A stretch of DNA of 64,000 nt from Arenicellales bacterium (GTDB lineage Bacteria; Pseudomonadota; Gammaproteobacteria; Arenicellales; JAJDZL01): NCBI GenBank assembly GCA_951813075.1, contig OX638343.1:1585999-1649998 (forward strand), given 5' to 3'. This document shows, piece by piece, positions 46,340 to 55,010 of the stretch. Under the pieces are notes generated by a model. It saw nothing but the letters and a program-made list of their open reading frames with translations, had not been told where the DNA came from and did not search any database. Numbering within the stretch: position 1 is the stretch's first letter; every line of letters starts with the position of its first letter. Position numbers and translations under genes: made by a program.

Positions 46340-46646
46340 TTCGATGACTCCTGGTTGAATAAAACTCAAGCGCGTCCAATTTTAACGGATAACCGATACT
46401 TTGATCTCAAATTCCGGATAATCGAGAACTGCTTGTCAGCAATACGGTTGCAATTGTTGGACAAGAATTTTCTAATGCAATGTGTCTTCAAGTATGAGTA
46501 TCAATGGCCTATTGCAATCGTCCGAACATCTCAGCACACTGTGTAACTATTGGATTCATATGTCATAATGAATCCGCAAATTCAACAGTGTCGGACAGAT
46601 TCTGGCCTGTTCTCAATGATCAAAATTCTCGGGAGATGATAACTTT
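46340..46646. other. Divergent intergenic region FAA hydrolase / MDR oxidoreductase
   Basis: 307 bp with no supported gene. It contains a perfect inverted repeat GGATTCAT/ATGAATCC (46552-46559 and 46568-46575, 8-nt spacer), about 72 bp before the oxidoreductase start, which could be an operator. No promoter could be placed with confidence. Confidence 0.4.
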
Positions 46647-47678
46647 TTGACATATTGCAACCGAATGTGGGTACTCGCTTCGTACCCTGATGGAATGCCG
46701 GTCGAGAGCAACTGGCGTCTCGAACAATCTGAAATAGAATCACCGGGTGACCGCCAGATTCTTGCGCGCGCCCTCTATCTGTCCGTTGACCCCTATATGC
46801 GCGGTAGGATAAGTGCCAAGCGCGGATATGCGAAAGGCGTCGAAATTGGCGACGTAATGATCGGCGGTGGAGTTGCCGAAGTCGTCGAATCCAGACACCC
46901 AAAATGGAACGCTGGCGACCTCATCGAAACCTTCGGTTTTGGCTGGCAGGAATATTCGATTCTTGACCCTGAAACAGTCACCCGTGTCGATCCGAACATT
47001 GGGCCGCCCCATGCCTGGCTCAGTTATATTGGCATGCCCGGAATTACCGCGTGGTGCGCTCTGAATAACATTGGTAAGCCCGTTGAAGGCGACACTGTTT
47101 TGATTTCTGCTGCCTCCGGTGCTGTTGGACAGGTTGCGGGCCAGCTGGCGAAAGTCGCAGGGTGTCGGGCTGTGGCAGTTGCGAGTACCGATACCAAACT
47201 CGACTGGTGCCGCAATCTTGGATATGACATCGGCGTGAACTATCGCTCAGCAAGTGATCTGACAAAAGAAATTGCGAAAGCCTGCCCCGATGGTATCGAT
47301 ATATTCTTTGACAATACGGCAGGGCCGATTCATGACGCTGCCATGCAGAACCTCGCTTTAGGCGCGAGAGTCATCATCTGCGGAACAATCAGTCTGGCGG
47401 ACAAATTCGAAGCCCCTGACATCGGCGAGCGATTCCTCCGGCAAATACTGGTAAACCGTGCGCAAGTAAGCGGGTTTCTGGTATTCGATCACCTCTCTCA
47501 CTACGATACAGCTCGCAGAGAACTTGCAGATCTGGCGAACAACGGCAAACTTCAGTTCAAGACAGACTTCATGGATGGCATAGAGAGCATGCCCGCTGCC
47601 TTTCTCAAACTTCTGCATTCAGAAAACATGGGTAAACAACTCGTTCGCACCGAATTTGCCAAGGGATTGCGGGAATAG
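46647..47678 (+). CDS. NADP-dependent medium-chain oxidoreductase (CurA/leukotriene B4 dehydrogenase type)
   Basis: 343 residues, MDR family without structural zinc. It has SVDPYMRGRIS near residue 50, GGGVAEVVES, the cofactor-binding SAASGAVGQVAGQLAKVAG (near residue 155), DIFFDNTAGPIHDAAM and the closing PAAFLKLLHSENMGKQLVR. Members reduce alkenal/enone double bonds with NADPH. The frame opens with TTG 46647, which has GGGAG 11 nt upstream; ATG 46665 is the alternative and leaves that site too far away. It is not in an operon with any gene here. Confidence 0.88.
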   Translation: MTYCNRMWVLASYPDGMPVESNWRLEQSEIESPGDRQILARALYLSVDPYMRGRISAKRGYAKGVEIGDVMIGGGVAEVVESRHPKWNAGDLIETFGFGWQEYSILDPETVTRVDPNIGPPHAWLSYIGMPGITAWCALNNIGKPVEGDTVLISAASGAVGQVAGQLAKVAGCRAVAVASTDTKLDWCRNLGYDIGVNYRSASDLTKEIAKACPDGIDIFFDNTAGPIHDAAMQNLALGARVIICGTISLADKFEAPDIGERFLRQILVNRAQVSGFLVFDHLSHYDTARRELADLANNGKLQFKTDFMDGIESMPAAFLKLLHSENMGKQLVRTEFAKGLRE

Positions 47679-47713
47679 TCGGCGATTGATCTGTCAAATT
47701 ACGCTATAGCCCA

Positions 47714-49249
47714 TTAGAAGTCGGTTTTCACACCGCCTTGTTCAATTCTCCGCACTCGATAGTCTTCCAGTTGTTCACGCACTGCCGGATCAATCGGCGG
47801 TTCTTCGTATTCCGCCAGCAATGCCTTGTACAGCGTGTTCGCATGTTCCATCGCTTGCGGTGATCCTGCTTCACTCCACGTTTCGAAGTTTCTCCAGTCC
47901 GAGATCATCGGAGTGTAGAACGCGTCGCGATAGCGCTTTTGCGTATGATCAGTCCCAAAAAAATGACCACCGTGACCCGCCTGAAACATCGCATCAATAC
48001 CAACTTCCTCTTCATTAATTGGTATCGGTAGCATGTACTCCGAGATCATCTGCAACATGTCAGCATCCATGACAAATTTTTCAAACGAAGCAGTCAGTCC
48101 ACCCTCCATCCATCCCGCTGCATGGAGGATAAAGTGAGCGTGACCATTGATGGCACCCCATAGTGAGAATACCGATTCGTAAGCCGACTGTGCATCAACA
48201 CTGTTCGCGGCATTCGTGTTTGACGAACGAAATGGCAGTCGGTAACGTCTCGCCAACTGACCGCTTGCCAATGCCGCTTTCATGTACTCGGGTGTTCCGA
48301 ATGCAGGAGCTCCAGAACGCATGTCGACATTCGAAGTAAACGCCCCGTATACGAAAGGCGCACCTGGACTGGTTAATTGTGATATGACCAAGCCCGACAA
48401 AACTTCGGCATTTTGTTGTGTCAAGGCACCAGCAAGCGTCACTGGAGCCATCGCACCAGACAATGTGAATGGGGTGAGTACGACAACCTGATTTCGAAGC
48501 GACATCTCGATGATGCCTGTCACCATGTTGGCGTCCAGACGCAAGGGCGAATTTGAATTGATTATGGTAAGCAGGCTCGGCTCGCGACTGAGTTGCTCAT
48601 CGTCCAGTCCGCGGGCAATCTTGATAATTTCGAGCGCATCCAGGTTTCTTTGCCGTCCGAGTGAATAAGCATGAAATACCTTGTCCGTCAACACAGCCAA
48701 GTCGATCAGGCATTCAATATGGCGAATTGAAGGATGAATATCAATCGGTTCGACTGGATAACCACTGGTCAGGTGAATAATATTCAGCTGCTGGGCGAGG
48801 CGCAGGAAATCACGGTAATCACTGTGATTGCCGGAACGCCTTCCACGATCCATATCCGATGAGTGAGGTGCGCTTCCGACCGGAGCAAAACAGATTTGAT
48901 CTGTACCAAACTCAATCGTATTGTCTGAATTTCGGGCATGCAGTTTGAAACTGTTGCGCGTTGTCTTCAAACACTCCTCGACCATGCCCCTGTCGATCAG
49001 GATCACATCATCCGCTTTTCCTCGTGTCGCACCCGCGCGTAAAAGCAACTCGCGACCTTCCGCAGACATCACTTCCACACCAATCTGCTCCAGTACTTTC
49101 AGAGAGGATTCGTGAATGAACTCAATCTCATCCTCTGATAGCACACAGATTGGTGGAAATCGATTGCTGACTCGTCGTTTAGGCAGTTGCTCAACTCTCT
49201 GACGAACAGAATTTTGCGATCTGCGCCGGGATTTTCTTATTTTCGACAA
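47714..49249 (-). CDS. MttB-family methyltransferase (non-pyrrolysine)
   Basis: 511 residues of the trimethylamine-methyltransferase superfamily, read through with no internal amber codon, so it belongs to the non-Pyl group that includes glycine betaine and other quaternary-amine corrinoid methyltransferases. The N-terminus is Arg-rich; LSEDEIEFIHESSLKVLEQIGVEV, FAPVGSAPH, the long TIM-barrel centre and YRDAFYTPMISDW are family features. The start is TTG 49249 (no ATG upstream or nearby). It should pass a methyl group to a cobalamin-binding protein, but none is encoded next to it. Its neighbour across 1.6 kb is a dimethylglycine dehydrogenase-like gene on the same strand, which suggests betaine demethylation (inference). 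Confidence 0.9.
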   Translation of the reverse strand: MSKIRKSRRRSQNSVRQRVEQLPKRRVSNRFPPICVLSEDEIEFIHESSLKVLEQIGVEVMSAEGRELLLRAGATRGKADDVILIDRGMVEECLKTTRNSFKLHARNSDNTIEFGTDQICFAPVGSAPHSSDMDRGRRSGNHSDYRDFLRLAQQLNIIHLTSGYPVEPIDIHPSIRHIECLIDLAVLTDKVFHAYSLGRQRNLDALEIIKIARGLDDEQLSREPSLLTIINSNSPLRLDANMVTGIIEMSLRNQVVVLTPFTLSGAMAPVTLAGALTQQNAEVLSGLVISQLTSPGAPFVYGAFTSNVDMRSGAPAFGTPEYMKAALASGQLARRYRLPFRSSNTNAANSVDAQSAYESVFSLWGAINGHAHFILHAAGWMEGGLTASFEKFVMDADMLQMISEYMLPIPINEEEVGIDAMFQAGHGGHFFGTDHTQKRYRDAFYTPMISDWRNFETWSEAGSPQAMEHANTLYKALLAEYEEPPIDPAVREQLEDYRVRRIEQGGVKTDF

Positions 49250-49349
49250 TTTCTTTCTATTTTTCCTTGAATATCAAAAAATGACGCCTAAACGATTCCA
49301 AGAACATTTCGGCTCTGAAAAAAACTTGGTGTATCATTGTATTGGAATA

Positions 49350-49369
49350 TATTCGTTTGGAGGCGAATA
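49350..49369 (+). promoter_or_regulatory. Small hairpin presenting the ribosome binding site
   Basis: TATTCG and CGAATA pair around the 8-nt loop TTTGGAGG, which carries the Shine-Dalgarno sequence of the small secreted protein. A GGA in the loop of a short stem is the kind of site CsrA/RsmA proteins bind, so post-transcriptional control is possible. Confidence 0.35.
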
Positions 49370-49375
49370 CACCAG

Positions 49376-49591
49376 ATGTCATTTCGAACATTCAACTCAA
49401 TTATTCTGTCGCTGATTGCTTTCGCGTTCATGATTTCCGTTTCCACTGCCGACGAAAACACAGGCACTACGACACACGCGAACGAAGAAGTTACAGAACT
49501 CGCTAGCGCAGGTAGCGAGCAGACTGCTGTAATTCAGCTAACCGACCCAGATATTGCCGCGGCCGACGACGAAGAACCGGATTGTGAGTGA
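49376..49591 (+). CDS. Small secreted acidic protein of unknown function
   Basis: 71 residues if started at ATG 49376. Residues 1-25 are a Sec signal peptide (hydrophobic SIILSLIAFAFMISVS, cleavage near STA). The mature 45 residues are acidic and Thr/Glu/Asp-rich, ending DDEEPDCE with one cysteine. The frame opens 39 nt upstream at 49337, but GGAGG at 49359-49363 supports 49376. Single-gene unit, divergent from the MttB-family gene and convergent with the UMF1 permease. I do not recognise the family. Confidence 0.55.
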   Translation: MSFRTFNSIILSLIAFAFMISVSTADENTGTTTHANEEVTELASAGSEQTAVIQLTDPDIAAADDEEPDCE

Positions 49592-49629
49592 CACAACTCG
49601 GCCGGTTGGTCTAGCATTCTGCTAAATTT

Positions 49630-50889
49630 CTAGCCGGAGGCTCTGTCTGGAGTTCTGACGAAATACAGCAGCATTGCGCCAACGGCAAAGAGCACGATTA
49701 CCGAAAGAATCGAATTTCTGGGCCCAAACATCGCGGCGGTCCAACCAACCAGAAAAGGTCCGATTACTGCAGCGGACTTGCTCACCATGCTGAAAAATCC
49801 GAAATATTCTCCAGCTTCCCCGACTGGAATCATCTGTCCGTAAAGTGAACGGCTCAATGCCTGTATTCCTCCCTGAACGAGTCCAATCATGGCTGCGAGT
49901 ATGAAAAATTCCACACCGCTTTGGATGAAGTACGCCCAGATTGTCGCGACTACGTAGACTAGTATGCCAATATAGATACCGGTGCGCGGACCGATTTTCT
50001 GACCCAATTTTCCGAAAATGATCGCTGCAGGAAATCCGACAAACTGTACCATCAGCAGCGCTGAAATAAGATCGTTGGCGTTCAGTCCGATCGACAGTCC
50101 GTAGTCGACGGACATTCTGAACACAGTATGAACGCCATCAATGTAAAACCAGTAGGCGAACAGAAAAATCAGTATTGTGCGCTTGGCTTGAATATCCCGA
50201 AATGTGTCGCGCAGTTGTCGTAGACCGGCTACAACCGATTCCACTGCGCTTTGCGGCCGTGCAGGAGGTGTTTCTTTGACAAACAAAATTATCGGTATGG
50301 AAAAAACCGCCCACCAGATTGCCACGCTCACAAAGCTGTAGCGCACAGCTTCACCGGAATCCGCAAAGCCAAAGATTTCTGGCTTGAGTACCATGAATAC
50401 GTTGACGGCAAATAGAACTCCGCCGCCAAGGTAACCCAATGCATATCCGAAACCAGATACAGCATGAATTCTGTCACTGTCCGGAGCGACCTCAAGCAGC
50501 AGCGCATCGTAAAACACATTGGCACCAGAAAAGCCGAGTGAACCAACGACGAAGAGCACAATCGCAGCCTGCCAATATCCATAACTCACCAAGAACAGGC
50601 TGAAAGTGGAAAGAACTCCTACGAACGCAAATACCATCAACAGTTTCTTTTTTACGCCCGCACGGTCGGCGATAGCACCCAGAATGGGGGCGAGTATGAC
50701 AATAATCAGACTTGAAATCGAGGAAGCAGCACCGAGCCTGAATGTTGTTTCGACGCTTGCAACGTCAACCGACCAATACTCCCTGAAAAAGATCGGGAAA
50801 AAACCTGCAATGACTGTTGTGGCAAAGGCAGAATTCGCCCAGTCATACATCGCCCACGACAGTGTCTTCTTCTCAAATAGATCCTTCAT
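49630..50889 (-). CDS. UMF1-family MFS transporter
   Basis: 419 residues with about 12 membrane segments. The opening LSWAMYDWANSAFATTVIAGFFPIFF is the signature of the UMF1 (Atg22-like) branch of the major facilitator superfamily; GALADRAGVKKKLL-like loop and GGIQALSRSLYGQMIP are also present. It starts 19 bp after the stop of the dimethylglycine dehydrogenase-like gene and is likely cotranscribed with it, so import or export of a methylated glycine or its product is possible (inference). Fungal Atg22 exports amino acids, and substrates of bacterial members are largely unknown. Confidence 0.87.
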   Translation of the reverse strand: MKDLFEKKTLSWAMYDWANSAFATTVIAGFFPIFFREYWSVDVASVETTFRLGAASSISSLIIVILAPILGAIADRAGVKKKLLMVFAFVGVLSTFSLFLVSYGYWQAAIVLFVVGSLGFSGANVFYDALLLEVAPDSDRIHAVSGFGYALGYLGGGVLFAVNVFMVLKPEIFGFADSGEAVRYSFVSVAIWWAVFSIPIILFVKETPPARPQSAVESVVAGLRQLRDTFRDIQAKRTILIFLFAYWFYIDGVHTVFRMSVDYGLSIGLNANDLISALLMVQFVGFPAAIIFGKLGQKIGPRTGIYIGILVYVVATIWAYFIQSGVEFFILAAMIGLVQGGIQALSRSLYGQMIPVGEAGEYFGFFSMVSKSAAVIGPFLVGWTAAMFGPRNSILSVIVLFAVGAMLLYFVRTPDRASG

Positions 50890-50908
50890 GGTGACTGTCT
50901 TTCCTGTT

Positions 50909-53326
50909 TCAACTTCTCATCGCAGTACCCGCTGGATCATATGGCACATCTTGCAAGACCCTAGCTGCAACCCTCTTTCCAACTACGTCAACTGAGCATT
51001 CGTTTGCCTGATTGGGTATAGCACAGTCAATATATGCCATTCCCAGGCTCTTGTTCACCCAATGGCCGTAACTACCAGATGTGACGAACCCAACGCGGCG
51101 TTCATCTTTCCACACGGGCTCGAATTGCGTCACGTCAGCGTCGATTGAGTCGATTTCCAACAGAACCAATCTTTGGGCAGGCCCGGATTCGCGCTGTTTC
51201 AATACCGCATCTCGTCCAATGAACGCGGACTTGCGCAAGTCGACGAATCGGTCCAATCCTGCCATGTCTGGCGTATAAGCACAGGTGAACTCCCTTGACC
51301 AGGCACCATAGCCTTTCTCAAAGCGTAAACTGGTCATGGCGCGAAATCCGAACGGTTTCAGATCATGATCAGCACCCAACTCAGCCAGTCTGCGATAAAG
51401 TGGTCTGTGAAATTCGACTGGCACGTTGATTTCATATCCAAGCTCCCCGGTTACCGAAACACGCCCAATGACAGCTTTGGCTTCGTCCAATTCAAACTCG
51501 CCACACCGTAGAAAAGGAAAATCAGTGTTCGACACCTTCGTCTGCAACAATTGTTCAAGCAAATTTCTGGAATCAGGGCCGGCTATCGAAACTCCGCTCA
51601 TCTCGCAACACAAATTTCTCACCTCGACACCGAATTTTGGTAGATGGTCCTGAAACCAGCGCATATGCCAGGCCTGCAGATAATATGAACCCATCAACCA
51701 GAATCTATCAGCACCAAGACGCATAACTGTAAGATCGCCCATCAAACGACCGCTTGGCGCGAGCATCGGTGCGAGCCGCATCCTGCCTACACTTGGCAAA
51801 CGGCACGCCAGAAGATTATTCAACCACTTTTCGCTCCCAGCTCCAGTGACCTCATAACGAGAAAAACCGGTAATGTCGACTATTCCGACTGCACTTCGTA
51901 CGGTAGCAACTTCGTGATCAATCAATTTGAATGCATTCGACCTCCTCAGTGTGGGGGTTTCCTGAAAATCCGGTTGTTTCGGAGCGAAGAAAAGAGGAAC
52001 CTCAAGGCCCCAAAGGCAGCCAAACTGTGCACCTTCTCTTTCCAGATCATCATAAACAGGTGACTTGTCAAGCGGCCGTCCGGCGGGAAGTTCCTCATTC
52101 GGATAGGTCAATACGAACCGTCGGGCATAGAACTGTCGCGCAGTATCTTCCAGGTAGCCAGGCTCACTGGCAAAATCTCCGTAACGCGCTATATCCATTC
52201 CGAAAACATCTGCTTCCGGCTCTCCTTCTATCATCCATTGTGCCAGCGACAATCCCACACCACCGCCTTGACTGAAGCCGGCCATCACACCACAGGCAAC
52301 CCAGTAGTTTCGCAGACCCGGTACCGGTCCAACCAGTGGATTACCGTCCGGAGTGAATGTAAACGCGCCATTCACCCAGCGCTTGATACCAGCTTTCTCC
52401 AGAACCGGGAAACGAGCGAATCCCTTGCTCAGTTGCGGTGCGATACGATCAATCTCCTCCGGTATGAGCTCCATACCATAGTCCCAAGGCGCTCCTTCCA
52501 GATTCCAGATTTTCGGATTCAACTCATAGACACCCATCAGCAAACCCTTGCGCTCCTGGCGAAGATAGGTAAACCCATCGAGATCGAGTATGGAAGTAAG
52601 ATGATCGTCTCGCTCTACGATTTCCGGTATATCTTCCGTCACCAGATAGTGGTGTTGCATCGGTGTGACAGGAAGATCAACACCTGCCATCTTTCCGACT
52701 TTCCGTGCCCATAGTCCGCCAGCATTCACCACGTGTTCTGCGACAATAACTCCGTTTTCCGTGATCACATCCCACGCGCCTTCCGGACGATAGTTCAGAT
52801 CCAGAACTTGATTTCGTAGAATGATCTGCGCTCCGCACAACTGCGCTGCCTTGGCGTAAGCCATAGTAGTACTGTGCGGGTCCAAATGTCCCTCGCACTC
52901 ATGAAACAAACCACCATAGAGATCCGACGTATCGATCAGTGGAAACATGTCCTCGATTTGTGAAGGAGTTACCAGTTCAGGTTCCATTCCCATAGTCTGA
53001 AAGATTGTCCGCATGTATTGCAAATACTCCCACCTTGCAGCACTTGCTGCAAGCATGATGCCACCACTGTTGACAACGCCAATATCCTGACCGCTCTCCT
53101 GCTGGATTTCCTTGTACAGATTTATCGTGTACGTTTGAAGACTCGATATATTCAGGTCATTGTTTAACGGATGGAACCCTCCCGCAGCATGCCAGGTAGA
53201 ACCTACAGTGAGCTCCTTTCGCTCAATCAGAGCAACGTCAGCCCAACCCTGTTTGGCAAGATGATAAAGAACACTGGCACCGACGACTCCCCCACCAATG
53301 ACAACCGCTCGGTAATGACTATTCAT
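50909..53326 (-). CDS. Dimethylglycine/sarcosine dehydrogenase-like flavoprotein
   Basis: 805 residues. An N-terminal DAO-type FAD domain (GGGVVGASVLYHLAKQGW, ELTVGSTWHAAGG) spans about 400 residues. It is followed by a linker and a GcvT-type tetrahydrofolate-binding domain (NAFKLIDHEVATVRSAVG; the aminomethyltransferase C-terminal part with VSFVTSGSYGHWVN-like ending). This architecture is that of dimethylglycine and sarcosine dehydrogenases that oxidatively demethylate N-methylglycines and pass formaldehyde to folate. It lies upstream of the UMF1 permease gene and near the MttB-family gene. A 50-codon ORF precedes it by 45 bp. Confidence 0.92.
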   Translation of the reverse strand: MNSHYRAVVIGGGVVGASVLYHLAKQGWADVALIERKELTVGSTWHAAGGFHPLNNDLNISSLQTYTINLYKEIQQESGQDIGVVNSGGIMLAASAARWEYLQYMRTIFQTMGMEPELVTPSQIEDMFPLIDTSDLYGGLFHECEGHLDPHSTTMAYAKAAQLCGAQIILRNQVLDLNYRPEGAWDVITENGVIVAEHVVNAGGLWARKVGKMAGVDLPVTPMQHHYLVTEDIPEIVERDDHLTSILDLDGFTYLRQERKGLLMGVYELNPKIWNLEGAPWDYGMELIPEEIDRIAPQLSKGFARFPVLEKAGIKRWVNGAFTFTPDGNPLVGPVPGLRNYWVACGVMAGFSQGGGVGLSLAQWMIEGEPEADVFGMDIARYGDFASEPGYLEDTARQFYARRFVLTYPNEELPAGRPLDKSPVYDDLEREGAQFGCLWGLEVPLFFAPKQPDFQETPTLRRSNAFKLIDHEVATVRSAVGIVDITGFSRYEVTGAGSEKWLNNLLACRLPSVGRMRLAPMLAPSGRLMGDLTVMRLGADRFWLMGSYYLQAWHMRWFQDHLPKFGVEVRNLCCEMSGVSIAGPDSRNLLEQLLQTKVSNTDFPFLRCGEFELDEAKAVIGRVSVTGELGYEINVPVEFHRPLYRRLAELGADHDLKPFGFRAMTSLRFEKGYGAWSREFTCAYTPDMAGLDRFVDLRKSAFIGRDAVLKQRESGPAQRLVLLEIDSIDADVTQFEPVWKDERRVGFVTSGSYGHWVNKSLGMAYIDCAIPNQANECSVDVVGKRVAARVLQDVPYDPAGTAMRS

Positions 53327-53371
53327 AGCGAATTATTGGGTGTGTATCCATTTAGATTGACAAGTCAAGAA

Positions 53372-53524
53372 TCAGTCCGATTTCTTGTAAGATTCTTGCT
53401 TTCGAGGTTTCTGACTGGATTTAGGATTGACACCCATAAGAATTGAGATAATCTCATCTACCTCAAAGTCGCTCATGGACGGAACGGTCAACGGCGGCTG
53501 TGTGTTTTTTTGATTACGCTTCAC
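53372..53524 (-). CDS. Small ORF (50 residues) upstream of the dimethylglycine dehydrogenase-like gene
   Basis: A GTG start at 53524 follows a strong GAGGGG about 5 nt upstream. The 50-residue product begins MKRNQKNTQPPLTVPSMSDF, continues VDEIISILMGVN and ends in a basic, Ser/Lys-rich tail. The stop TGA (53372-53374) is 45 bp before the dehydrogenase start on the same strand. It has no recognisable domain or signal peptide. It is too short for gene callers' usual limits but the start context is better than for most genes here. It could be a small regulatory or assembly protein, a leader peptide, or chance. Recorded as a candidate. Confidence 0.35.
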   Translation of the reverse strand: MKRNQKNTQPPLTVPSMSDFEVDEIISILMGVNPKSSQKPRKQESYKKSD

Positions 53525-53815
53525 ATTTCCCCTCAATGCAATCGTCCATCAGGTCCGCTTGCCAAGTCAGTGTGTTTCAACCGTCTTCAAGCCAGACCCC
53601 GAATCGTGCAGTCGAACTGCACTATCGTACACAATTCCCGGACTTCTGCCTAGCACTGAACCCGTTCAAATATTCGCTTTCTCAGGGTGATATTAAACCC
53701 AGATAATGATTGAATGGATACCTGCAATTTCATCCCAAATACTTGGTTCGGACAACTCAAATAGATGAAACCCTTTCAAAAGCATGGCCAGCGTAAACGA
53801 ATCCATTTCCCTAAA
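53525..53815. other. Gap between the small ORF and the GNAT toxin gene
   Basis: About 290 bp (489 bp counted from the dehydrogenase start). AT-poor and without a good open frame on either strand beyond short accidental ones. It presumably carries the promoter of the dehydrogenase operon and the end of the toxin-antitoxin transcript. I see no repeat or RNA structure worth naming. Confidence 0.35.
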
Positions 53816-54325
53816 CTACAAGCCAAGATTTACAAAAGTCTGGACAGGCATGAACAGGCGACGCGGCTGGGAAGCGAAGGATTTGAAGCCATAGCGCTCA
53901 TAGAATGCTTGGACATTGTCATTCTTGGCATCAACAACGATTGCATACACAGCAATCGTCAAGCTCGCATGGATAATCCTGCGAATTGCGTCGAGCAACA
54001 GAAATTCACCCAGCCCGATTCCTTGATAGTTGCAGTCGATAGCGAACCGTCCTATCAAAGCCGCCGGAACCGGGTAGTGTGGCAACTTTTTTGCCAGTTC
54101 ATCTGGCAACCTGTCCTTTTCAAAACTCACCGCGCTCAGGGTGTAGTACCCAGCGATCTTTCCAGGCGTGTCTCCGGCAGCAACGAAAACCTGTGCCACA
54201 CGCCGCCGTACGTCTTGAGAGGCTCGATGTCGCAGATAGTCGTCAAGTGCCGGTTCTCCGCAGGAGAAGGTTACGCAATCGTGCTGACTCCCGAGAGGCT
54301 CGACACTGATCGACAGTTCATCCAC
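53816..54325 (-). CDS. GNAT-family acetyltransferase, TacT-like toxin
   Basis: 169 residues. N-terminal PLGSQHDCVTFSCGEPALDDYL is typical of the DUF1778-linked acetyltransferase toxins. The acetyl-CoA site is DCNYQGIGLGEFLLLDA, and FYERYGFKSF closes the fold. Toxins of this group (TacT, AtaT) acetylate the amino group of charged aminoacyl-tRNAs and stop translation. Its start overlaps the antitoxin stop by 8 bp (54318-54325), a normal toxin-antitoxin arrangement. All key residues look present, so it may be active. Confidence 0.88.
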   Translation of the reverse strand: MDELSISVEPLGSQHDCVTFSCGEPALDDYLRHRASQDVRRRVAQVFVAAGDTPGKIAGYYTLSAVSFEKDRLPDELAKKLPHYPVPAALIGRFAIDCNYQGIGLGEFLLLDAIRRIIHASLTIAVYAIVVDAKNDNVQAFYERYGFKSFASQPRRLFMPVQTFVNLGL

Positions 54326-54602
54326 CGATGCGTTTGAGATAGCGCCGCGCAGCCTGCCTTAACGCTAAATTCGGTGCGGGCGGGTTGAGCAAGGCTTCGT
54401 GGAAGGCATCCCAGTCGGTCGCCGGAAGTACTGTCCTCTCGTGCGTTTCAATTACTCGTTCGGCCGCTGAAATGGCGTTGCTCAGCACGAATCGGCTGAC
54501 TGTCGTTTCCTCGTAGGTCGCCGCCCGTTCCAGCTTACGTTTGCTCTTGGCATCGAGGCGTAAATTTACACGCTCGCGTTTCAATTCGGCTGCTTCAACC
54601 AC
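54318..54602 (-). CDS. DUF1778 ribbon-helix-helix antitoxin
   Basis: 94 residues. The N-terminal RERVNLRLDAKSKRKLERAA with TTVSRFVLSNAISAAERVI is a ribbon-helix-helix DNA-binding fold, the DUF1778/TacA antitoxin family. The C-terminal 30 residues (TDWDAFHEALLNPPAPN) wrap the toxin. The start is GTG 54602, with AGGAG about 8 nt upstream. It precedes and overlaps the toxin gene. It should repress its own promoter (54635-54672) together with the toxin. Confidence 0.9.
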   Translation of the reverse strand: MVEAAELKRERVNLRLDAKSKRKLERAATYEETTVSRFVLSNAISAAERVIETHERTVLPATDWDAFHEALLNPPAPNLALRQAARRYLKRIGG

Positions 54603-54634
54603 TATCCAGTCTCCTGCGCATACAATAATTTAAC

Positions 54635-54672
54635 TATGCACCATTATGGCGTACACTGCAATAAAAATGCAA
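54635..54672 (-). promoter_or_regulatory. Toxin-antitoxin promoter with overlapping imperfect palindrome
   Basis: Minus strand: TTGCAT (54672-54667), 18-nt spacer, CATAAT (54648-54643). A 10-bp imperfect inverted repeat (7 of 10 pairs, centre 54645) overlaps the -10 box. It lies 33 bp before the GTG. This fits an autorepressed operator bound by the ribbon-helix-helix antitoxin. Confidence 0.45.
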
Positions 54673-55010
54673 TTTTCTACGTCTGTCCGCACCTATCTGA
54701 ACAACTACGGTCAAATGTATGCCAGTTTGTGAAATAGTGTGCTACAAATATTATTGAGCGGTTTTACAGCGATAGACAACGCTCAAATCCACCCTTGACG
54801 CAAATGAGCTGGGGGATGTGTAGATTGATGACCAACAGGAAAGACTTCAATTTATGGCCATGCGTGGCTTTGCTGTGACAATACCCAAACAATTATGTTC
54901 AAGGCGATTTGAAAACCAAAAGTGATTTGCGCCCACAATTCTATTGGTACCGATTCAAGATTGCACTATTATTCACTCCAGGACTCACCAATCCAAATCT
55001 CTGAAGAAGT
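54673..55010. other. Intergenic region between TA operon and BtuF-like gene
   Basis: With the TA promoter this forms a 408-bp divergent gap. I looked for a cobalamin riboswitch ahead of the BtuF-like gene and did not find its conserved box. A TTGACG at about 54797 has no matching -10 at good distance. Otherwise nothing recognisable. Confidence 0.3.

Noticed and set aside
47714..49249. Pyrrolysine-containing MttB
   Set aside because: The reading frame has no internal amber codon, so it is the non-Pyl type.
53765..54337. 190-codon plus-strand frame over the GNAT gene
   Set aside because: It is the complement of a clear acetyltransferase gene and has no protein-like features.
54603..55010. Cobalamin riboswitch upstream of the BtuF-like gene
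   Set aside because: The conserved B12-box could not be found by eye.
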